Source: Thioalkalivibrio sp. XN8
Lineage (GTDB): Bacteria > Pseudomonadota > Gammaproteobacteria > Steroidobacterales > XN24
NCBI RefSeq assembly: GCF_011058255.1
Contig: NZ_JAALFH010000019.1
Coordinates: 1-55,766, forward strand
Reading direction: 5' to 3'
Length of the DNA: 55,766 nt
The notes under the pieces were generated by a model. That model did no database searches. It was not told the origin of the DNA and worked only from the letters and a program-made list of their open reading frames with translations. Below are positions 8,264 through 18,120 of this stretch, piece by piece. The translations under genes were made by a program, and so were the position numbers. Within the stretch, counting starts at the first letter, position 1, and each line of letters starts with the position of its first letter.

Positions 8264-10333
8264 TCAGACCTGGCCGTAGCGCGTGGCCACGCCGATCCAG
8301 CGCGTGGTCAGCGCGGCGACCGCATCCGGATGCCGTTGCAGCAGCGCGTCGGCCAGCTCGCGCACCAGCGGCATCAGCGCCTGGTCGCGCGCCAGGTCCG
8401 CGGCCTTGAAGCTCAGCAGCCCGGTCTGGCGGACGCCGAGCACCTCGCCGGGCCCGCGCAGCTCCAGGTCGGTGCGGGCAATGCGGAAGCCGTCATTGGT
8501 CTCCCGCATGGCCGCCAGGCGGGTGGTCGCGGTCGGCGACAGGGGCGGCTTGTACAGCAGCAGGCAGGTCGAGTCCGCGCTGCCCCGGCCGACGCGGCCG
8601 CGCAGCTGGTGGAGCTGGGCCAGGCCCATGCGCTCCGCGTTCTCGATGATCATCAGGCTGGCGCGCGGCACGTCCACGCCGACCTCGATCACGGTGGTGG
8701 CCACCAGCAGGTGGATCTCGCCGGCCTTGAAGGCCCGCATCACGCGCTCCTTGTCGGCCGGCTTCATACGGCCGTGTACCAGGCCGACGGTCAGCTCAGG
8801 CAGGGTCTCCGCCAGCAGCGTGGCGGTGTCCTCGGCGGCCTGGGCCTGCAGCTGGTCGGACTCCTCGACCAGCGGGCAGACCCAGTATGCCTGGCGGCCG
8901 GCCGCGCAGGCCTCGCGGATCCGGGCGATGACTTCGGCGCGCCGCGACTCGGGCATCGCCACCGTGCGCACCTCGCCGCGGCCCGGCGGCAGTTCGTCGA
9001 TGACCGACGTGTCGAGGTCGGCGTAGGTCGCCATCGCCAGGGTGCGCGGGATGGGCGTGGCCGTCATGATCAGCTGGTGCGGGCGGCGGCCCGCGCTCGT
9101 GCCCTTGTCGGTCAGGGCCAGGCGCTGGTGCACGCCGAAGCGATGCTGTTCGTCGATCACGGCGAGCGCGAGGCGGGCAAACTCGACGCCGTCCTGGAAC
9201 AGCGCATGCGTGCCGACGACGACGGCCGCCTCCCCGGCCGCGATTCGCGCCAGCGCCGCGCGGCGTTCGGCGGCCGGCTGTGAGCCGGACAGCCAGGCCA
9301 CGCCTACGCCCAGCGGCTCGAGCCAGCCGCGGAAATTGCCGTGGTGCTGCTCGGCGAGCAGCTCGGTCGGCGCCATGATGGCCGCCTGTGCGCCCGAGGC
9401 CACGGCCTGCAGGGCCGCGGCCGCGGCCACCACCGTCTTGCCGCTGCCGACATCACCCTGCACCAGCCGCATCATCGGCTCGCGCGCGGCCAGGTCGCGG
9501 CGCACCTCGGCGATGACGCGCTGCTGCGCAGCAGTCAGCGCGAAGGGCAGCGCCGCGATGAAGCGGTCGACCAGGGGCCCGCCTGGGAGCGGCCATGCGG
9601 CCTGGCGGCGGGCCCGGTAGCGCAGGGCCCGCATGGCCAGCTGGTGGGCCAGCAACTCCTCCAGCGCCAGGCGCTGACGCGCGGGATGGTGCCCCGACTC
9701 CAGGGCCGCGACATCCTCGTCCGGCGGCGGCTGGTGCAGCAGGCGCAGGGCCTCGTCGAGCGACGGCAGGCCGCGCCCGGCCAGCGCCCCCGGCGGCAGC
9801 AGCTCGGGCAGGGTCTGCCCCAGCGCGCGCCAGGCCAGGCGCACGAGCTGGCGGAGGCGGGCCTGGGTAAGGCCCTCGGTGCCCGGGTACACGGGCGTCA
9901 GGGCCGGCGCTTCCGGTTCTTCCTCCGGCTCAGCCCGCTGGTATTCGGGATGCACCATCTCCAGCCCGCGCTGCCCGGCGCGCGCCTCGCCGAAGCAGCG
10001 CAGGCGCGCGCCGCGGGCCAGGGACTGCTGCTGGCGCGCGGTGAAGTGGAAGAAGCGCAGGGTGAGCATGCCGGTGGCGTCGCCGAAAGCGACTACCAGC
10101 ATGGGCCGGCGGCGGCGCACCACCTCGGCGAGCAGGATCTCGCCCTCGACGACGGCGCGCTGGCCCGGTTGCAGGCTGCCGATCGGCACCACGCGCGTGC
10201 GGTCCTCGTACCGGGCCGGCAACAGCAGCACCAGGTCCTGCACCGTCCGCACGCCCAGCTTTTCCAGCCGGGCCGCGAGCGCCGGGCCGACCCCGCCGAG
10301 GCGGGTGACGGAATCTTCTGGCGCGAGGGGCAC
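8264..10333 (-). CDS. recG: ATP-dependent DNA helicase RecG
   Basis: RecG reverses stalled replication forks and branch-migrates recombination intermediates. The protein has 689 residues, the usual length. The N-terminal wedge/OB-fold region opens with RLGGVGPALAARLEKLGV. The helicase core has the Walker A GDVGSGKT, the motif II variant DEQHRFGV (DExQ, typical of RecG), TATPIPRT, and the C-terminal TTVIEVGVDVPRAS and QLRGRVGRG motifs. It lies 16 bp downstream of ridA in the spoT-ridA-recG arrangement known from Pseudomonas-type genomes. Confidence 0.98.
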   Translation of the reverse strand: MPLAPEDSVTRLGGVGPALAARLEKLGVRTVQDLVLLLPARYEDRTRVVPIGSLQPGQRAVVEGEILLAEVVRRRRPMLVVAFGDATGMLTLRFFHFTARQQQSLARGARLRCFGEARAGQRGLEMVHPEYQRAEPEEEPEAPALTPVYPGTEGLTQARLRQLVRLAWRALGQTLPELLPPGALAGRGLPSLDEALRLLHQPPPDEDVAALESGHHPARQRLALEELLAHQLAMRALRYRARRQAAWPLPGGPLVDRFIAALPFALTAAQQRVIAEVRRDLAAREPMMRLVQGDVGSGKTVVAAAAALQAVASGAQAAIMAPTELLAEQHHGNFRGWLEPLGVGVAWLSGSQPAAERRAALARIAAGEAAVVVGTHALFQDGVEFARLALAVIDEQHRFGVHQRLALTDKGTSAGRRPHQLIMTATPIPRTLAMATYADLDTSVIDELPPGRGEVRTVAMPESRRAEVIARIREACAAGRQAYWVCPLVEESDQLQAQAAEDTATLLAETLPELTVGLVHGRMKPADKERVMRAFKAGEIHLLVATTVIEVGVDVPRASLMIIENAERMGLAQLHQLRGRVGRGSADSTCLLLYKPPLSPTATTRLAAMRETNDGFRIARTDLELRGPGEVLGVRQTGLLSFKAADLARDQALMPLVRELADALLQRHPDAVAALTTRWIGVATRYGQV

Positions 10334-10349
10334 GCCCGGCGCCGGGACC

Positions 10350-10736
10350 TCAGTTCCCGGGCGCCAGCACGGCGTCCACCTCGACGCGCGCGCCTTTCGG
10401 CAGCGCGGCGACCTGGACCGTGGCGCGGGCGGGATACGGCGGGCTGAGCACGTCCTCCATCACCCGGTTCACGACCGCGAAATCACCGAGGTCCGTGAGA
10501 TAGACGGTCAGGCGCACGGCGTCGTCCAGCGAGGCGCCGGCGGCGGTCGCCACGGCGGCGAGATTGCGGAAGACCTGCCGGACCTCGGCCTCGATGTCGC
10601 CGCTGACGAGCTCCATGGTGCTCGGGTCGAGCGGGATCTGCCCGGACAGCCACACCGTGCCGGCGGCCGCGACCGCCTGGGAGTAAGTGCCGATGGCGGC
10701 CGGAGCCTGGTCGGTGGCGATGGTGCGGCGGGTCAT
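10350..10736 (-). CDS. ridA: RidA family reactive imine/enamine deaminase
   Basis: RidA hydrolyses the reactive 2-aminoacrylate-type enamines and imines released by PLP enzymes. The 128-residue protein shows the family's IGTYSQAV near the N-terminus, VWLSGQIPLDP, and the C-terminal YPARATVQVAALPKGARVEV. The Arg in PARATV is the carboxylate-binding residue of active RidA proteins, and its presence argues for true deaminase activity. The gene lies 10 bp after spoT and is probably co-transcribed with it. Confidence 0.95.
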   Translation of the reverse strand: MTRRTIATDQAPAAIGTYSQAVAAAGTVWLSGQIPLDPSTMELVSGDIEAEVRQVFRNLAAVATAAGASLDDAVRLTVYLTDLGDFAVVNRVMEDVLSPPYPARATVQVAALPKGARVEVDAVLAPGN

Positions 10737-10746
10737 GGGCTCTCCT

Positions 10747-12900
10747 TCAGGTGTTGGTGCGCGCCACCGACAGCACTTCCGCCATGGTCCGGATGCTGCG
10801 CAGCACGCGTTCGAGCTGGTCGCGCCCGTCCACCTGGAGGAGGAAGATCAGGGACGAGCTGTCGCCGTCACGTTCCACTACCTGGACGTGCTCGATGTTG
10901 GTCTGGGTGGAGGAAATGTTGGCCGCGACCGCCGCCAGCACGCCCAGGCGGTTCTGGACCTCGGCGCGAATCTCCACCGGGAAGGTGCGGTTCAGGCGGC
11001 TTTCCCATTCCACCGCCACCCACTTGTCCGGCTGCTTGCGGAACTCGGCCAGGTTGCCGCAGTCCTCCCGGTGGATGACGATGCCGCGCCCGGCGCTGAG
11101 GTAGCCGAAGATCGTGTCGCCGGGGATGGGATGGCAGCAACGGCCGTAGGTCACGACCATCCCCTCGGTGCCGGCGATCGCCAGCGGCGCGGCCTGGCCG
11201 GCCCCGGCCTCGCCGGTGTCGTCGGGCAGCAGGCGCCGGGCCACCAGCGCCGCCATGCGCTCGCCGAGCCCGATCTGCTCGTAGAGCTCCTGGACGTTGT
11301 TGCAGCCGAGCAGGTCGAGGGTGGCCTGCATCCGCTCTGCCGGCACCTTGCGCACAGTCAGCTTGAACTCGCGCAGCGCATTGTCCAGCAACCGGCGCCC
11401 GAGGTCGGCCGCTTCGCTGCGCTGCAGGTTCTTGAGGAAGCTGCGGATGGCCGTGCGCGCCTTGGCGGTCACCACGAAGTTCACCCAGGCGGGATTGGGC
11501 GAGGCGCCGCGTGCGGTCACGATCTGCACCGTCTGGCCGTTCTTCAGCACGGTGCGCAGCGGCACCGGTCGGCGGTCGACGCGCGCGGCCACGCAGCGGT
11601 TGCCGACGCCGGTGTGCACCGCGTAGGCGAAATCGACGCAAGTGGCGCCGCGCGGCAGGCGCACGATGTCGCCCTTGGGCGTGAAGACATAGGTCTTGTC
11701 GGGGAACAGGTCGATTTTCACGCTCTCGAGGAATTCCTCGGAACTGCCGCCCTCCTCCATTTCCATCAGGCTGGCGAGCCACTCCCGTGCCCGCACCTGG
11801 GGCTGGCCGGCCGCCGCGCTGCCGCTCTTGTAGAGCCAGTGGGCGGCAATGCCCGATTCGGCGATATGGTCCATGTCGTCGGTCCGGATCTGGACCTCGC
11901 AAGGCAGGCCGCCGGGGCCGAACAGGGTGGTGTGCAGCGACTGGTAGCCGTTCACGCGCGGGATGGCGATGTAGTCCTTGAACCGGCCGGGCATCGGCTT
12001 GTAGCACTTGTGGACGACGCCCAGCGCGCGGTAACAGTCGTCCACCGACTCCACGATAATGCGAATGCCGTAGACATCCACGATCTCGTTGAGCGCGCGC
12101 TTCTTCTCCCGCATCTTCCGGTAGATGCTGTAGATGTGCTTCTCGCGGCCGGCCACGCGGGCCTCGATCCGCGCTTCCCCGAGGCCTTCCTCGAAGCGCT
12201 TGCCGATCTTTTGCAGCACCTGTTTCTGGTTGCCCTGGGCCCGTTTCAGCGCGCGCTCGAGGACGCGGTAGCGATTGGGATAGAGGCAGCGGAAACCGAG
12301 GTCCTCCAGCTCCAGGCGGATCGCGTTCATGCCCAGGCGGTTGGCGATCGGCGCGTAGATTTCCAGCGTCTCGCGCGCGATGCGCCGCCGCTTCTCGGGC
12401 GGCATGATCCACAGCGTGCGCATGTTGTGGGTGCGGTCGGCGAGCTTCACCAGGATCACGCGCATGTCGCCGACCATGGCGAACAGCATCTTGCGGAAGC
12501 TCTCGGCCTGCGCCTCGGCGCGGCTGCGGAACTCGACCTTGTCCAGCTTGCTGACGCCGTCCACCAGCTCGGCGACTTCGGCGCCGAACATCGTGGCGAT
12601 GTCGGCCTTGGGCACGCCCGTGTCTTCGATGACATCGTGGAGCAGCGCCGCCATCAGCGTCTGGGCGTCGAGCTTGAGCTCGGCCAGGATGGTCGCTACG
12701 GCGACGGGGTGGCTGATATAGGGTTCGCCGGAGTAGCGTTGCTGGCCTTCGTGGGCCTTGGCGGCGAACTCGTAGGCCTGCATGACCTGCGCGACCTGCT
12801 CGGCCGGCAGGTATTTCTCCATCCTGCGGTTGAGCCGGTCGAGCCCAATGGAGCGCTTCCTCTTAGGCAACCGGGCCAGGAAGGAAGCGGCGTAGTCCAC
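10747..12900 (-). CDS. spoT: Bifunctional (p)ppGpp synthetase/hydrolase SpoT
   Basis: This long RSH protein hydrolyses and synthesises the alarmone (p)ppGpp. The 717-residue product has an N-terminal HD hydrolase domain with intact metal residues (H64, HD at 88-89 in LLHDVIEDT), so the hydrolase side should be active. A synthetase domain follows (KDYIAIPRVNGYQSLHTTLF, EVQIRT), then TGS (VFTPKGDIVRLPRGATCVDF), a helical/zinc-finger-like region (GRCCHPIPGD) and a C-terminal ACT domain. Translation starts at GTG 12900 with a GAGGAGG site 10 nt upstream. It follows rpoZ in the conserved gmk-rpoZ-spoT order. Confidence 0.97.
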   Translation of the reverse strand: MDYAASFLARLPKRKRSIGLDRLNRRMEKYLPAEQVAQVMQAYEFAAKAHEGQQRYSGEPYISHPVAVATILAELKLDAQTLMAALLHDVIEDTGVPKADIATMFGAEVAELVDGVSKLDKVEFRSRAEAQAESFRKMLFAMVGDMRVILVKLADRTHNMRTLWIMPPEKRRRIARETLEIYAPIANRLGMNAIRLELEDLGFRCLYPNRYRVLERALKRAQGNQKQVLQKIGKRFEEGLGEARIEARVAGREKHIYSIYRKMREKKRALNEIVDVYGIRIIVESVDDCYRALGVVHKCYKPMPGRFKDYIAIPRVNGYQSLHTTLFGPGGLPCEVQIRTDDMDHIAESGIAAHWLYKSGSAAAGQPQVRAREWLASLMEMEEGGSSEEFLESVKIDLFPDKTYVFTPKGDIVRLPRGATCVDFAYAVHTGVGNRCVAARVDRRPVPLRTVLKNGQTVQIVTARGASPNPAWVNFVVTAKARTAIRSFLKNLQRSEAADLGRRLLDNALREFKLTVRKVPAERMQATLDLLGCNNVQELYEQIGLGERMAALVARRLLPDDTGEAGAGQAAPLAIAGTEGMVVTYGRCCHPIPGDTIFGYLSAGRGIVIHREDCGNLAEFRKQPDKWVAVEWESRLNRTFPVEIRAEVQNRLGVLAAVAANISSTQTNIEHVQVVERDGDSSSLIFLLQVDGRDQLERVLRSIRTMAEVLSVARTNT

Positions 12901-12919
12901 GGGCGCGGGTCCTCCTCGG

Positions 12920-13183
12920 TCAGTCTCCCAGCGGGGGAATCGGGCGCTCGAAGACCTCCGCTTCCGGCGCCAGCGGCAGGGGCTCCGGCTCTTCCAGGAT
13001 GGCGGGACCGATCGTGCCCTCCGCGATCTCGCGGAGCGCCAGCACCGTGGCCTTGTCGTTTTCCCACTCGAGGCCCGAGGGCGCGCCGTTGGCGAGCTGG
13101 CGGGCGCGCCGGGCGGCGATCAGGACGAGGTCGAACAGGTTGTCGACGTTCTGCATGCAGTCTTCAACAGTGATGCGGGCCAT
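12920..13183 (-). CDS. rpoZ: RNA polymerase omega subunit
   Basis: Omega helps assemble RNA polymerase by holding beta-prime, and forms part of one ppGpp-binding site. The 87-residue product starts MARITVEDC, the canonical omega start, so the ATG at 13183 is preferred over the longer frame beginning at 13213. The segment RFDLV-like [18 protein letters not shown] and the following [14 protein letters not shown] are family hallmarks. The C-terminal tail is acidic and proline-rich, as usual. Its placement directly before spoT fits a shared stringent-response operon. Confidence 0.95.
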   Translation of the reverse strand: MARITVEDCMQNVDNLFDLVLIAARRARQLANGAPSGLEWENDKATVLALREIAEGTIGPAILEEPEPLPLAPEAEVFERPIPPLGD

Positions 13184-13277
13184 GATGTTCTCTGCGGTTG
13201 AGGAGCGCCCCATAAGGCGGGGGCGAGCGTTGCATAGTAACGGAATCCCCGCCGGCGCTGCCAGTGCGCGGACGGCC

Positions 13278-13904
13278 TCAGGAAAGCAGCGCGGCGGCGA
13301 CCGGCCGGAGCTCCGGCCGGTCGGCCCGGCTGGCCTGGCCGCGGCCTTGGACGACGTCCGCGAGGTCGTCGAGGGCGCGGCCGAAGTCGTCGTTCACCAC
13401 GACGTAGTCGAACTCGTCCCAGTGCGAGATGTCGGTTGCGGCGTCGGCCAGCCGGCGCCGGATGACGCTCTCGGCATCGGTGCCGCGGCCGCGCAGGCGG
13501 CGCTCGAGTTCGGCGCGGGAGGGCGGCAGGATGAAGATGCCGACCGATTCGGGCATCTGGGCCTGCACCTGCCGTGCGCCCTGCCAGTCGATCTCCAGCA
13601 CTACGCCGTGGCCGGCCGCCAGCAGCGAGTCCACCTGGCTGCGGGCGGTGCCGTAGCAGTTGTCGAACACCTGCGCGTGCTCGAGGAAGGCGCCGGCCGC
13701 CCGCATGCGCGCGAATTCTTCCCGCGTGACGAAATGGTAGTGCTGGCCGTCCTGCTCGCCGGGGCGCTGCGGCCGCGTGGTGTAGGACACCGAGAAGCGC
13801 AGCTCGGGCTGGCGCTCCATCAGCGCCCGCACCAGCGAGGTCTTGCCGGCGCCCGAGGGCGCGGCGATGACGAAGAGCCGGTTCTGCGCGGGCTCATTCG
13901 ACAT
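13278..13904 (-). CDS. gmk: Guanylate kinase
   Basis: Gmk phosphorylates GMP (and dGMP) to GDP with ATP. The 208-residue protein has the P-loop [10 protein letters not shown] (15-24), the GMP-binding segment [22 protein letters not shown], and [10 protein letters not shown] in the core. Its start overlaps the 3' end of yicC by 11 bp, and rpoZ follows after a 94-bp gap. Confidence 0.97.
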   Translation of the reverse strand: MSNEPAQNRLFVIAAPSGAGKTSLVRALMERQPELRFSVSYTTRPQRPGEQDGQHYHFVTREEFARMRAAGAFLEHAQVFDNCYGTARSQVDSLLAAGHGVVLEIDWQGARQVQAQMPESVGIFILPPSRAELERRLRGRGTDAESVIRRRLADAATDISHWDEFDYVVVNDDFGRALDDLADVVQGRGQASRADRPELRPVAAALLS

Positions 13905-14766
13905 TCTGGACCTGCTCGCGCATCTGCTCGATCAGCACTTTAAGCTCCACGGCGATGCGGGTGGTGCGGGCGTCGACCGATTTCGAGCCGAGGGTGTTCG
14001 CCTCGCGATTGAACTCCTGCATCAGGAAATCCAGCCGGCGGCCGTTGGCCTCGTCGCGGGGGCTGGCGAGGATGCGCTGCGCCTCGGCCACGTGGGCGTC
14101 CAGCCGGTCCAGCTCCTCGTCCACGTCGATCTTGCCCAGCTGCAGGGCGAGTTCCTGCTCCAGCCGCTGCGGCTGGGCTTCCAGGTCGAGCGCCGCCAGG
14201 CGCTCGAGCAGCCGCGCCTGGAGCCCGGCGCGGATCTCCGGCAGCGCGGCGCGGGTCTCGGCCGCGAGGGCCGCGACGCCGTCCAGGCGCTCCGCCAGCA
14301 CCGTCGCGAGATGAGCGCCTTCGCGGCGCCGGGCCTCGTCCAGCCCCGCCAGCGCTTCGTCGAGCGCCACGGTGGCCAGTTGCGCCAGCGGCTCCACGTC
14401 GCGCTCCTGTTCGCGCACCACGCCCGGCCAGCGCAGGATGTCCATGGTGCCCGGCAGGGCCAGGTCCCCGGCGCGCTCGCGGATGCGGGCGGCGGCCTCC
14501 GCGACCCGGGCCGCCAGCTCGAGGTCCAGGGACAGCTCGCGGTCGCTGGCCGGGTGCCAGGTCAGGCGCAGGGTGGCGTCGACCTTGCCGCGCTTCAGGC
14601 GCGCCGTGATCCGCTGGCGGAAGGCGGCCTCCAGCGGGCGCAGCTCTTCCGGCAGCCGCAGGCCGGTCTCCAGGTAGCGATGATTCACGGCGCGGAGCTC
14701 CCAGGCGACGGTGCCCCAGGGCGCGTCGCGTTCGCTGCGGGAGAAGCCCGTCATGCTACGGATCAT
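13894..14766 (-). CDS. yicC: YicC family endoribonuclease
   Basis: YicC/YloC proteins are endoribonucleases; in E. coli YicC has been linked to small-RNA turnover. The 290-residue product begins MIRSMTGFSRSE, the family signature, which supports the ATG at 14766 although the frame is open much further upstream across the PP2C gene. The C-terminal half carries the conserved EANTLGSKS and [18 protein letters not shown] segments. It is divergent from the PP2C-rph-rdgB-hemW set and overlaps gmk by 11 bp. Confidence 0.93.
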   Translation of the reverse strand: MIRSMTGFSRSERDAPWGTVAWELRAVNHRYLETGLRLPEELRPLEAAFRQRITARLKRGKVDATLRLTWHPASDRELSLDLELAARVAEAAARIRERAGDLALPGTMDILRWPGVVREQERDVEPLAQLATVALDEALAGLDEARRREGAHLATVLAERLDGVAALAAETRAALPEIRAGLQARLLERLAALDLEAQPQRLEQELALQLGKIDVDEELDRLDAHVAEAQRILASPRDEANGRRLDFLMQEFNREANTLGSKSVDARTTRIAVELKVLIEQMREQVQNVE

Positions 14767-14793
14767 GGCTGCATATCCATCGCGCGGTGAGCG

Positions 14794-14799
14794 TATACT
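14794..14799 (+). promoter_or_regulatory. Candidate -10 box for the PP2C-rph-rdgB-hemW set
   Basis: TATACT matches the -10 consensus at 5 of 6 positions and lies 58 bp before the TTG start of the PP2C gene. No good -35 box is seen 16-18 bp upstream, so this is tentative. It sits in the only gap between divergent yicC and the PP2C gene. Confidence 0.35.
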
Positions 14800-14856
14800 G
14801 CCCGGTCTCGCGCCGAGTAAACGGGCGCGTAGTCTAGCAGAAGGCCGGGGATTCAA

Positions 14857-15615
14857 TTGCGCTTCGAAACAGCCGAGATCAGCCTGCTCGGCGACCGGGA
14901 GGACAACCAGGACCGGCTTGCCGTCCACGAGGCGGCGGCGGGCCTGCTGCTGGTCGTTGCCGACGGGATGGGCGGGCACGCCGGCGGCGGCGCCGCCGCG
15001 AGCACGGCCGTCGCCAGCCTGGTGCAGAGTTTCGACCGCGCCAACGCGGACACTGATCCCGCCGGCTTCCTGGCCTGGGCGATCGCGCGCGCCCACGACG
15101 ACGTCGTGGAGCTGGGCACGCGGGTCGGCATCGGCGCCGCGCCGCGCACCACGCTGGCCGCCTGCATCGTTCGCGACGGCGGGGCCGTCTGGGCCCACGT
15201 CGGCGACACGCGTGTCTACCATGCCCGCGACCGGGCGCTGGTGACCCGCACGCGCGATCACACCGCCATCGAGGCACTGCTGCAGGACGGCCTGATCAGC
15301 GAGGACGAGATTCCGGGCCACCCGATGCGCCACTACGTCGAGTTCTGCCTCGGCGGGTCATCGGAACAGCCGCTGGTGACCATCTCCGAGGCTGCCGCGC
15401 TGGCCCCGGGCGACCTGCTGCTGCTTTGTTCCGACGGCCTCTGGTCGAGCCTGGAGGACGCCGACCTGGCCGCCGGGCCGGACCCCGACATCAGCCTCGG
15501 CGACTGGCTGACGCGCATTGCGGGGCGGTCCGTGCGGGCCGCCGCGCCCTACAGCGACAACACCACGGCAGTCGCCCTGCGGGCGCGCGCGGACGGCAGC
15601 GAGGACGAGGCATGA
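14857..15615 (+). CDS. PP2C-type Ser/Thr protein phosphatase
   Basis: This is a metal-dependent (PPM) protein phosphatase of 252 residues with the full bacterial motif set: REDNQD near residue 14, [12 protein letters not shown] in the metal-binding region, VGDTRVY, the TRDHT segment, LLLCSDGLW and a C-terminal SDNTTAVAL. All metal-ligand aspartates appear present, so it should be active. The likely start is TTG 14857, preceded by a weak GGGG site; an in-frame ATT lies at 14851. Its TGA overlaps the rph ATG (ATGA). No partner Hanks-type kinase is in the window, so its substrate is unknown. Coupling to rph is an arrangement seen in other gammaproteobacteria, but the functional reason is unclear. 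Confidence 0.92.
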   Translation: MRFETAEISLLGDREDNQDRLAVHEAAAGLLLVVADGMGGHAGGGAAASTAVASLVQSFDRANADTDPAGFLAWAIARAHDDVVELGTRVGIGAAPRTTLAACIVRDGGAVWAHVGDTRVYHARDRALVTRTRDHTAIEALLQDGLISEDEIPGHPMRHYVEFCLGGSSEQPLVTISEAAALAPGDLLLLCSDGLWSSLEDADLAAGPDPDISLGDWLTRIAGRSVRAAAPYSDNTTAVALRARADGSEDEA

Positions 15616-16328
15616 GCAGACCCAGCAAGCGGCGCGCCGACGAGCTGCGCCCGGTGCGCTTCGAGCGCGGCTACCAGCAACACGCCGAGGGTTCGGTGCT
15701 GGTCGAGTTCGGCGGCACCCGCGTGCTGTGCTCGGCCAGCGTGGAAGAGCGCGTGCCACCCTTCCTCAAGGGCAAGGGCCAGGGCTGGGTGACGGCCGAA
15801 TACGGCATGCTGCCGCGCGCGACCCATACCCGGAACCCGCGCGAGGCCGCCCGCGGCCGCCAGGGCGGGCGGACGCTGGAGATCCAGCGGCTGGTGGGCC
15901 GCAGCCTGCGCGCCGTGCTCGACCTGCGGGCGCTCGGCGAGCGCACCATCACCCTCGACTGCGACGTGATCCAGGCCGACGGCGGCACCCGCACGGCGGC
16001 GATCACCGGCGCCTACGTGGCGCTGGTCGATGCCGTGGCCGAGTTGCGGGCCCGGGGGCTGGCTGCGAACCCGGTCCACGGCCAGGTCGCGGCGGTATCG
16101 GTAGGGATCTACCGCGGCATGCCGGTGCTCGACCTGGACTACGCCGAGGATGCCGAGGCCGAGACCGATATGAACGTGGTGATGAACGACGCCGGCGCCT
16201 TTATCGAGCTGCAGGGAACAGCGGAGGGGCATGCCTTCCACCGGACGGAACTCGACCAGCTGCTCGAGCTGGCGGCCGGCGGCATCGGCCAGCTGCTGGC
16301 GCTGCAGCAGGCCGCGCTGGCGGAGTGA
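15612..16328 (+). CDS. rph: Ribonuclease PH
   Basis: RNase PH is a phosphorolytic 3'-5' exoribonuclease that trims tRNA precursors. The 238-residue product is full-length (not the truncated K-12 form). It shows the start [13 protein letters not shown], the phosphate/active-site segment [36 protein letters not shown], and [17 protein letters not shown], with the catalytic acidic pair at [21 protein letters not shown] 15612 overlaps the PP2C stop by 4 bp. Confidence 0.97.
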   Translation: MSRPSKRRADELRPVRFERGYQQHAEGSVLVEFGGTRVLCSASVEERVPPFLKGKGQGWVTAEYGMLPRATHTRNPREAARGRQGGRTLEIQRLVGRSLRAVLDLRALGERTITLDCDVIQADGGTRTAAITGAYVALVDAVAELRARGLAANPVHGQVAAVSVGIYRGMPVLDLDYAEDAEAETDMNVVMNDAGAFIELQGTAEGHAFHRTELDQLLELAAGGIGQLLALQQAALAE

Positions 16329-16333
16329 GCCGG

Positions 16334-16951
16334 ATGTCGCGGCGCGTGGTCCTGGCCACCGGGAACGCCGGCAAGGTGCGCGAGATTGCCGCGGTGCTGG
16401 CGCCGGCAGGCCTCCAGATCGTCGCCCAGGCTGACTTCGGCCTGCAGTCGGCGGACGAGACCGGCGCCACCTTCATCGAGAACGCCCTGCTCAAGGCGCG
16501 CCATGCCGCTGCCGGCAGCGGCTTGCCCGCGATCGCCGACGATTCGGGCCTGGTGGTCGATGCTCTCGACGGCGCCCCCGGCATCCATTCGGCGCGCTAT
16601 GCGGGCGCAGGCGGGGATGCGGCGAATGTCGCCAAGCTGCTGGCGGCGCTGGACGGCGTGCCGGCGGCGCAGCGCACGGCGCGTTTCGTCTGCGTGGCCG
16701 TGTATCTCCGCCACCCCGCCGATCCGCTGCCGCTGGTGTGCCAGGGCTGCTGGGAAGGCCGCATCGGGCCGGCGCCCCGCGGCGCCGGTGGCTTTGGCTA
16801 CGACCCGGTGTTCCTGCCGCTCGGCGATGCGCGCACGGCCGCCGAACTGGCGCCGGCGGAGAAGAACGCCGCCAGCCACCGGGGCCGGGCCTTCGCGGAA
16901 CTGCGCCGGCTGCTCGGCACAGGCGCCGCAGCTGCCGGGGGTGCGCCATAA
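16334..16951 (+). CDS. rdgB: XTP/dITP pyrophosphatase (HAM1 family)
   Basis: RdgB removes non-canonical purine nucleotides (XTP, dITP, ITP) from the pool by releasing pyrophosphate. The 205-residue protein has the family start [14 protein letters not shown], the [17 protein letters not shown] segment, catalytic [19 protein letters not shown] and the nucleotide-binding GFGYDPVF. The C-terminal [13 protein letters not shown] completes the signature. It begins 5 bp after rph and ends in an ATAA overlap with hemW. Confidence 0.97.
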   Translation: MSRRVVLATGNAGKVREIAAVLAPAGLQIVAQADFGLQSADETGATFIENALLKARHAAAGSGLPAIADDSGLVVDALDGAPGIHSARYAGAGGDAANVAKLLAALDGVPAAQRTARFVCVAVYLRHPADPLPLVCQGCWEGRIGPAPRGAGGFGYDPVFLPLGDARTAAELAPAEKNAASHRGRAFAELRRLLGTGAAAAGGAP

Positions 16952-18108
16952 GCGGCGAGTCCCCGGCGCTGCCGCCCCTGGGGGTCTACGTGCATCTGCC
17001 CTGGTGCGTGCGCAAATGCCCCTATTGCGACTTCAACAGCCACGAGCTGCGCGGGGCGGCGCCTTACGCCCGCTACATCGACGCCCTGCTGGCGGACCTC
17101 GAGGACGACCTGCCGCTGGCCGACGGCCGCGTCGCGGACACCGTCTTTTTCGGCGGCGGCACGCCCAGCCTCTGCCCGCCGGAGGAGCTCGGTCGCTTTC
17201 TCGCGGGCCTGGCGGCGCGCCTGCCGCTGGCGCCGGACGCGGAGATCACGCTCGAGGCGAATCCCGGCACCATCGAGCACGGCCGCTTCAGCGAGTTCGC
17301 GGCGGCGGGCGTGAATCGCGTCTCCCTGGGCGTGCAGAGCTTCCAGCCCGGCCTGCTGCAGGCCATCGGGCGCATCCACGACGCGCGCGAAGCGGGCCTG
17401 GCAATCGAAGAGCTGGCGCGCGCGGGCATCGACAACTTCAACCTTGACCTGATGTACGGCCTGCCGGGACAAAGTGCGGCGGCTGCCGCCGCCGACCTGG
17501 AGGCGGCCCTGCAGGCCGGGCCGCCGCACCTTTCGCTGTACCAGCTGACGCTCGAACCGGGCACGCCGTTCCACCGCCGGCCCCCCGAGCTGCCGGACGA
17601 GGACAGCTGCTGGGCGATGGAGTGTGCCGCGACCGAACGGCTGGCAGCGGCCGGCTACCGGCGCTACGAGGTTTCGGCCTGGGCCCGGCCGGGCCGGGAA
17701 TGCCGCCACAACCTGAACTACTGGTCGTTCGGGGACTACCTCGGGCTGGGGGCGGGCGCTCACGGCAAGCTGACGCTTTCGGACGGGCGCGTGCTGCGCC
17801 GCCGCCGGCGCCGCCGGCCCCTGGGCTGGCTCGAGGGGCCGCGTCTCGAAGGGGAGGACCGGCCCGGGCCGGAGGCGCTGGTGTTCGAGTTCATGCTCAA
17901 TGCGCTGCGGCTGGTCGATGGCTTCAGCGTCGAGAGCTTCGAAAGCCGTACCGGGCTGCCGGTCGCCGCGGCGCTGCCGGGGCTCGGGGAGGCCGAGCGA
18001 CTCGGCCTGCTCACCGCCTCGGCAGCGGGCCGCTGGACGCCGACGGCACTTGGCCGCCGCTTTCTGAACGATGTGCAGGCACTGTTCCTGCCGGTGGGCG
18101 GGGCCTGA
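16948..18108 (+). CDS. hemW: Radical SAM heme chaperone HemW, apparent ATA start
   Basis: HemW is a heme-binding radical SAM protein related to coproporphyrinogen dehydrogenase; in known members it inserts heme into target proteins. The cluster motif is intact (C20, C24, C27 in [12 protein letters not shown]), followed by [29 protein letters not shown] and [19 protein letters not shown] and GLGAGAHGK are also present. There is no in-frame ATG, GTG or TTG near the expected N-terminus. The codon at 16948 is ATA, forming ATAA with the rdgB stop exactly where the operon elsewhere uses ATGA, and a GGGGGTG ribosome-like site lies just upstream. The product from there has 386 residues, near the E. 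coli length. ATA initiation, a sequence error or CTG 16969 are the options. Confidence 0.93.
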   Translation: MSGESPALPPLGVYVHLPWCVRKCPYCDFNSHELRGAAPYARYIDALLADLEDDLPLADGRVADTVFFGGGTPSLCPPEELGRFLAGLAARLPLAPDAEITLEANPGTIEHGRFSEFAAAGVNRVSLGVQSFQPGLLQAIGRIHDAREAGLAIEELARAGIDNFNLDLMYGLPGQSAAAAAADLEAALQAGPPHLSLYQLTLEPGTPFHRRPPELPDEDSCWAMECAATERLAAAGYRRYEVSAWARPGRECRHNLNYWSFGDYLGLGAGAHGKLTLSDGRVLRRRRRRRPLGWLEGPRLEGEDRPGPEALVFEFMLNALRLVDGFSVESFESRTGLPVAAALPGLGEAERLGLLTASAAGRWTPTALGRRFLNDVQALFLPVGGA

Positions 18109-18120
18109 CGGGACAAGTAC

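Noticed and set aside
10687-13173. Open frame of 828 codons on the plus strand opposite spoT
   Set aside because: Repetitive His/Val/Gly/Asp-rich sequence with no motifs, mirroring spoT and rpoZ codons. Similar shadows lie opposite mrcA, fadD and DUF1501.
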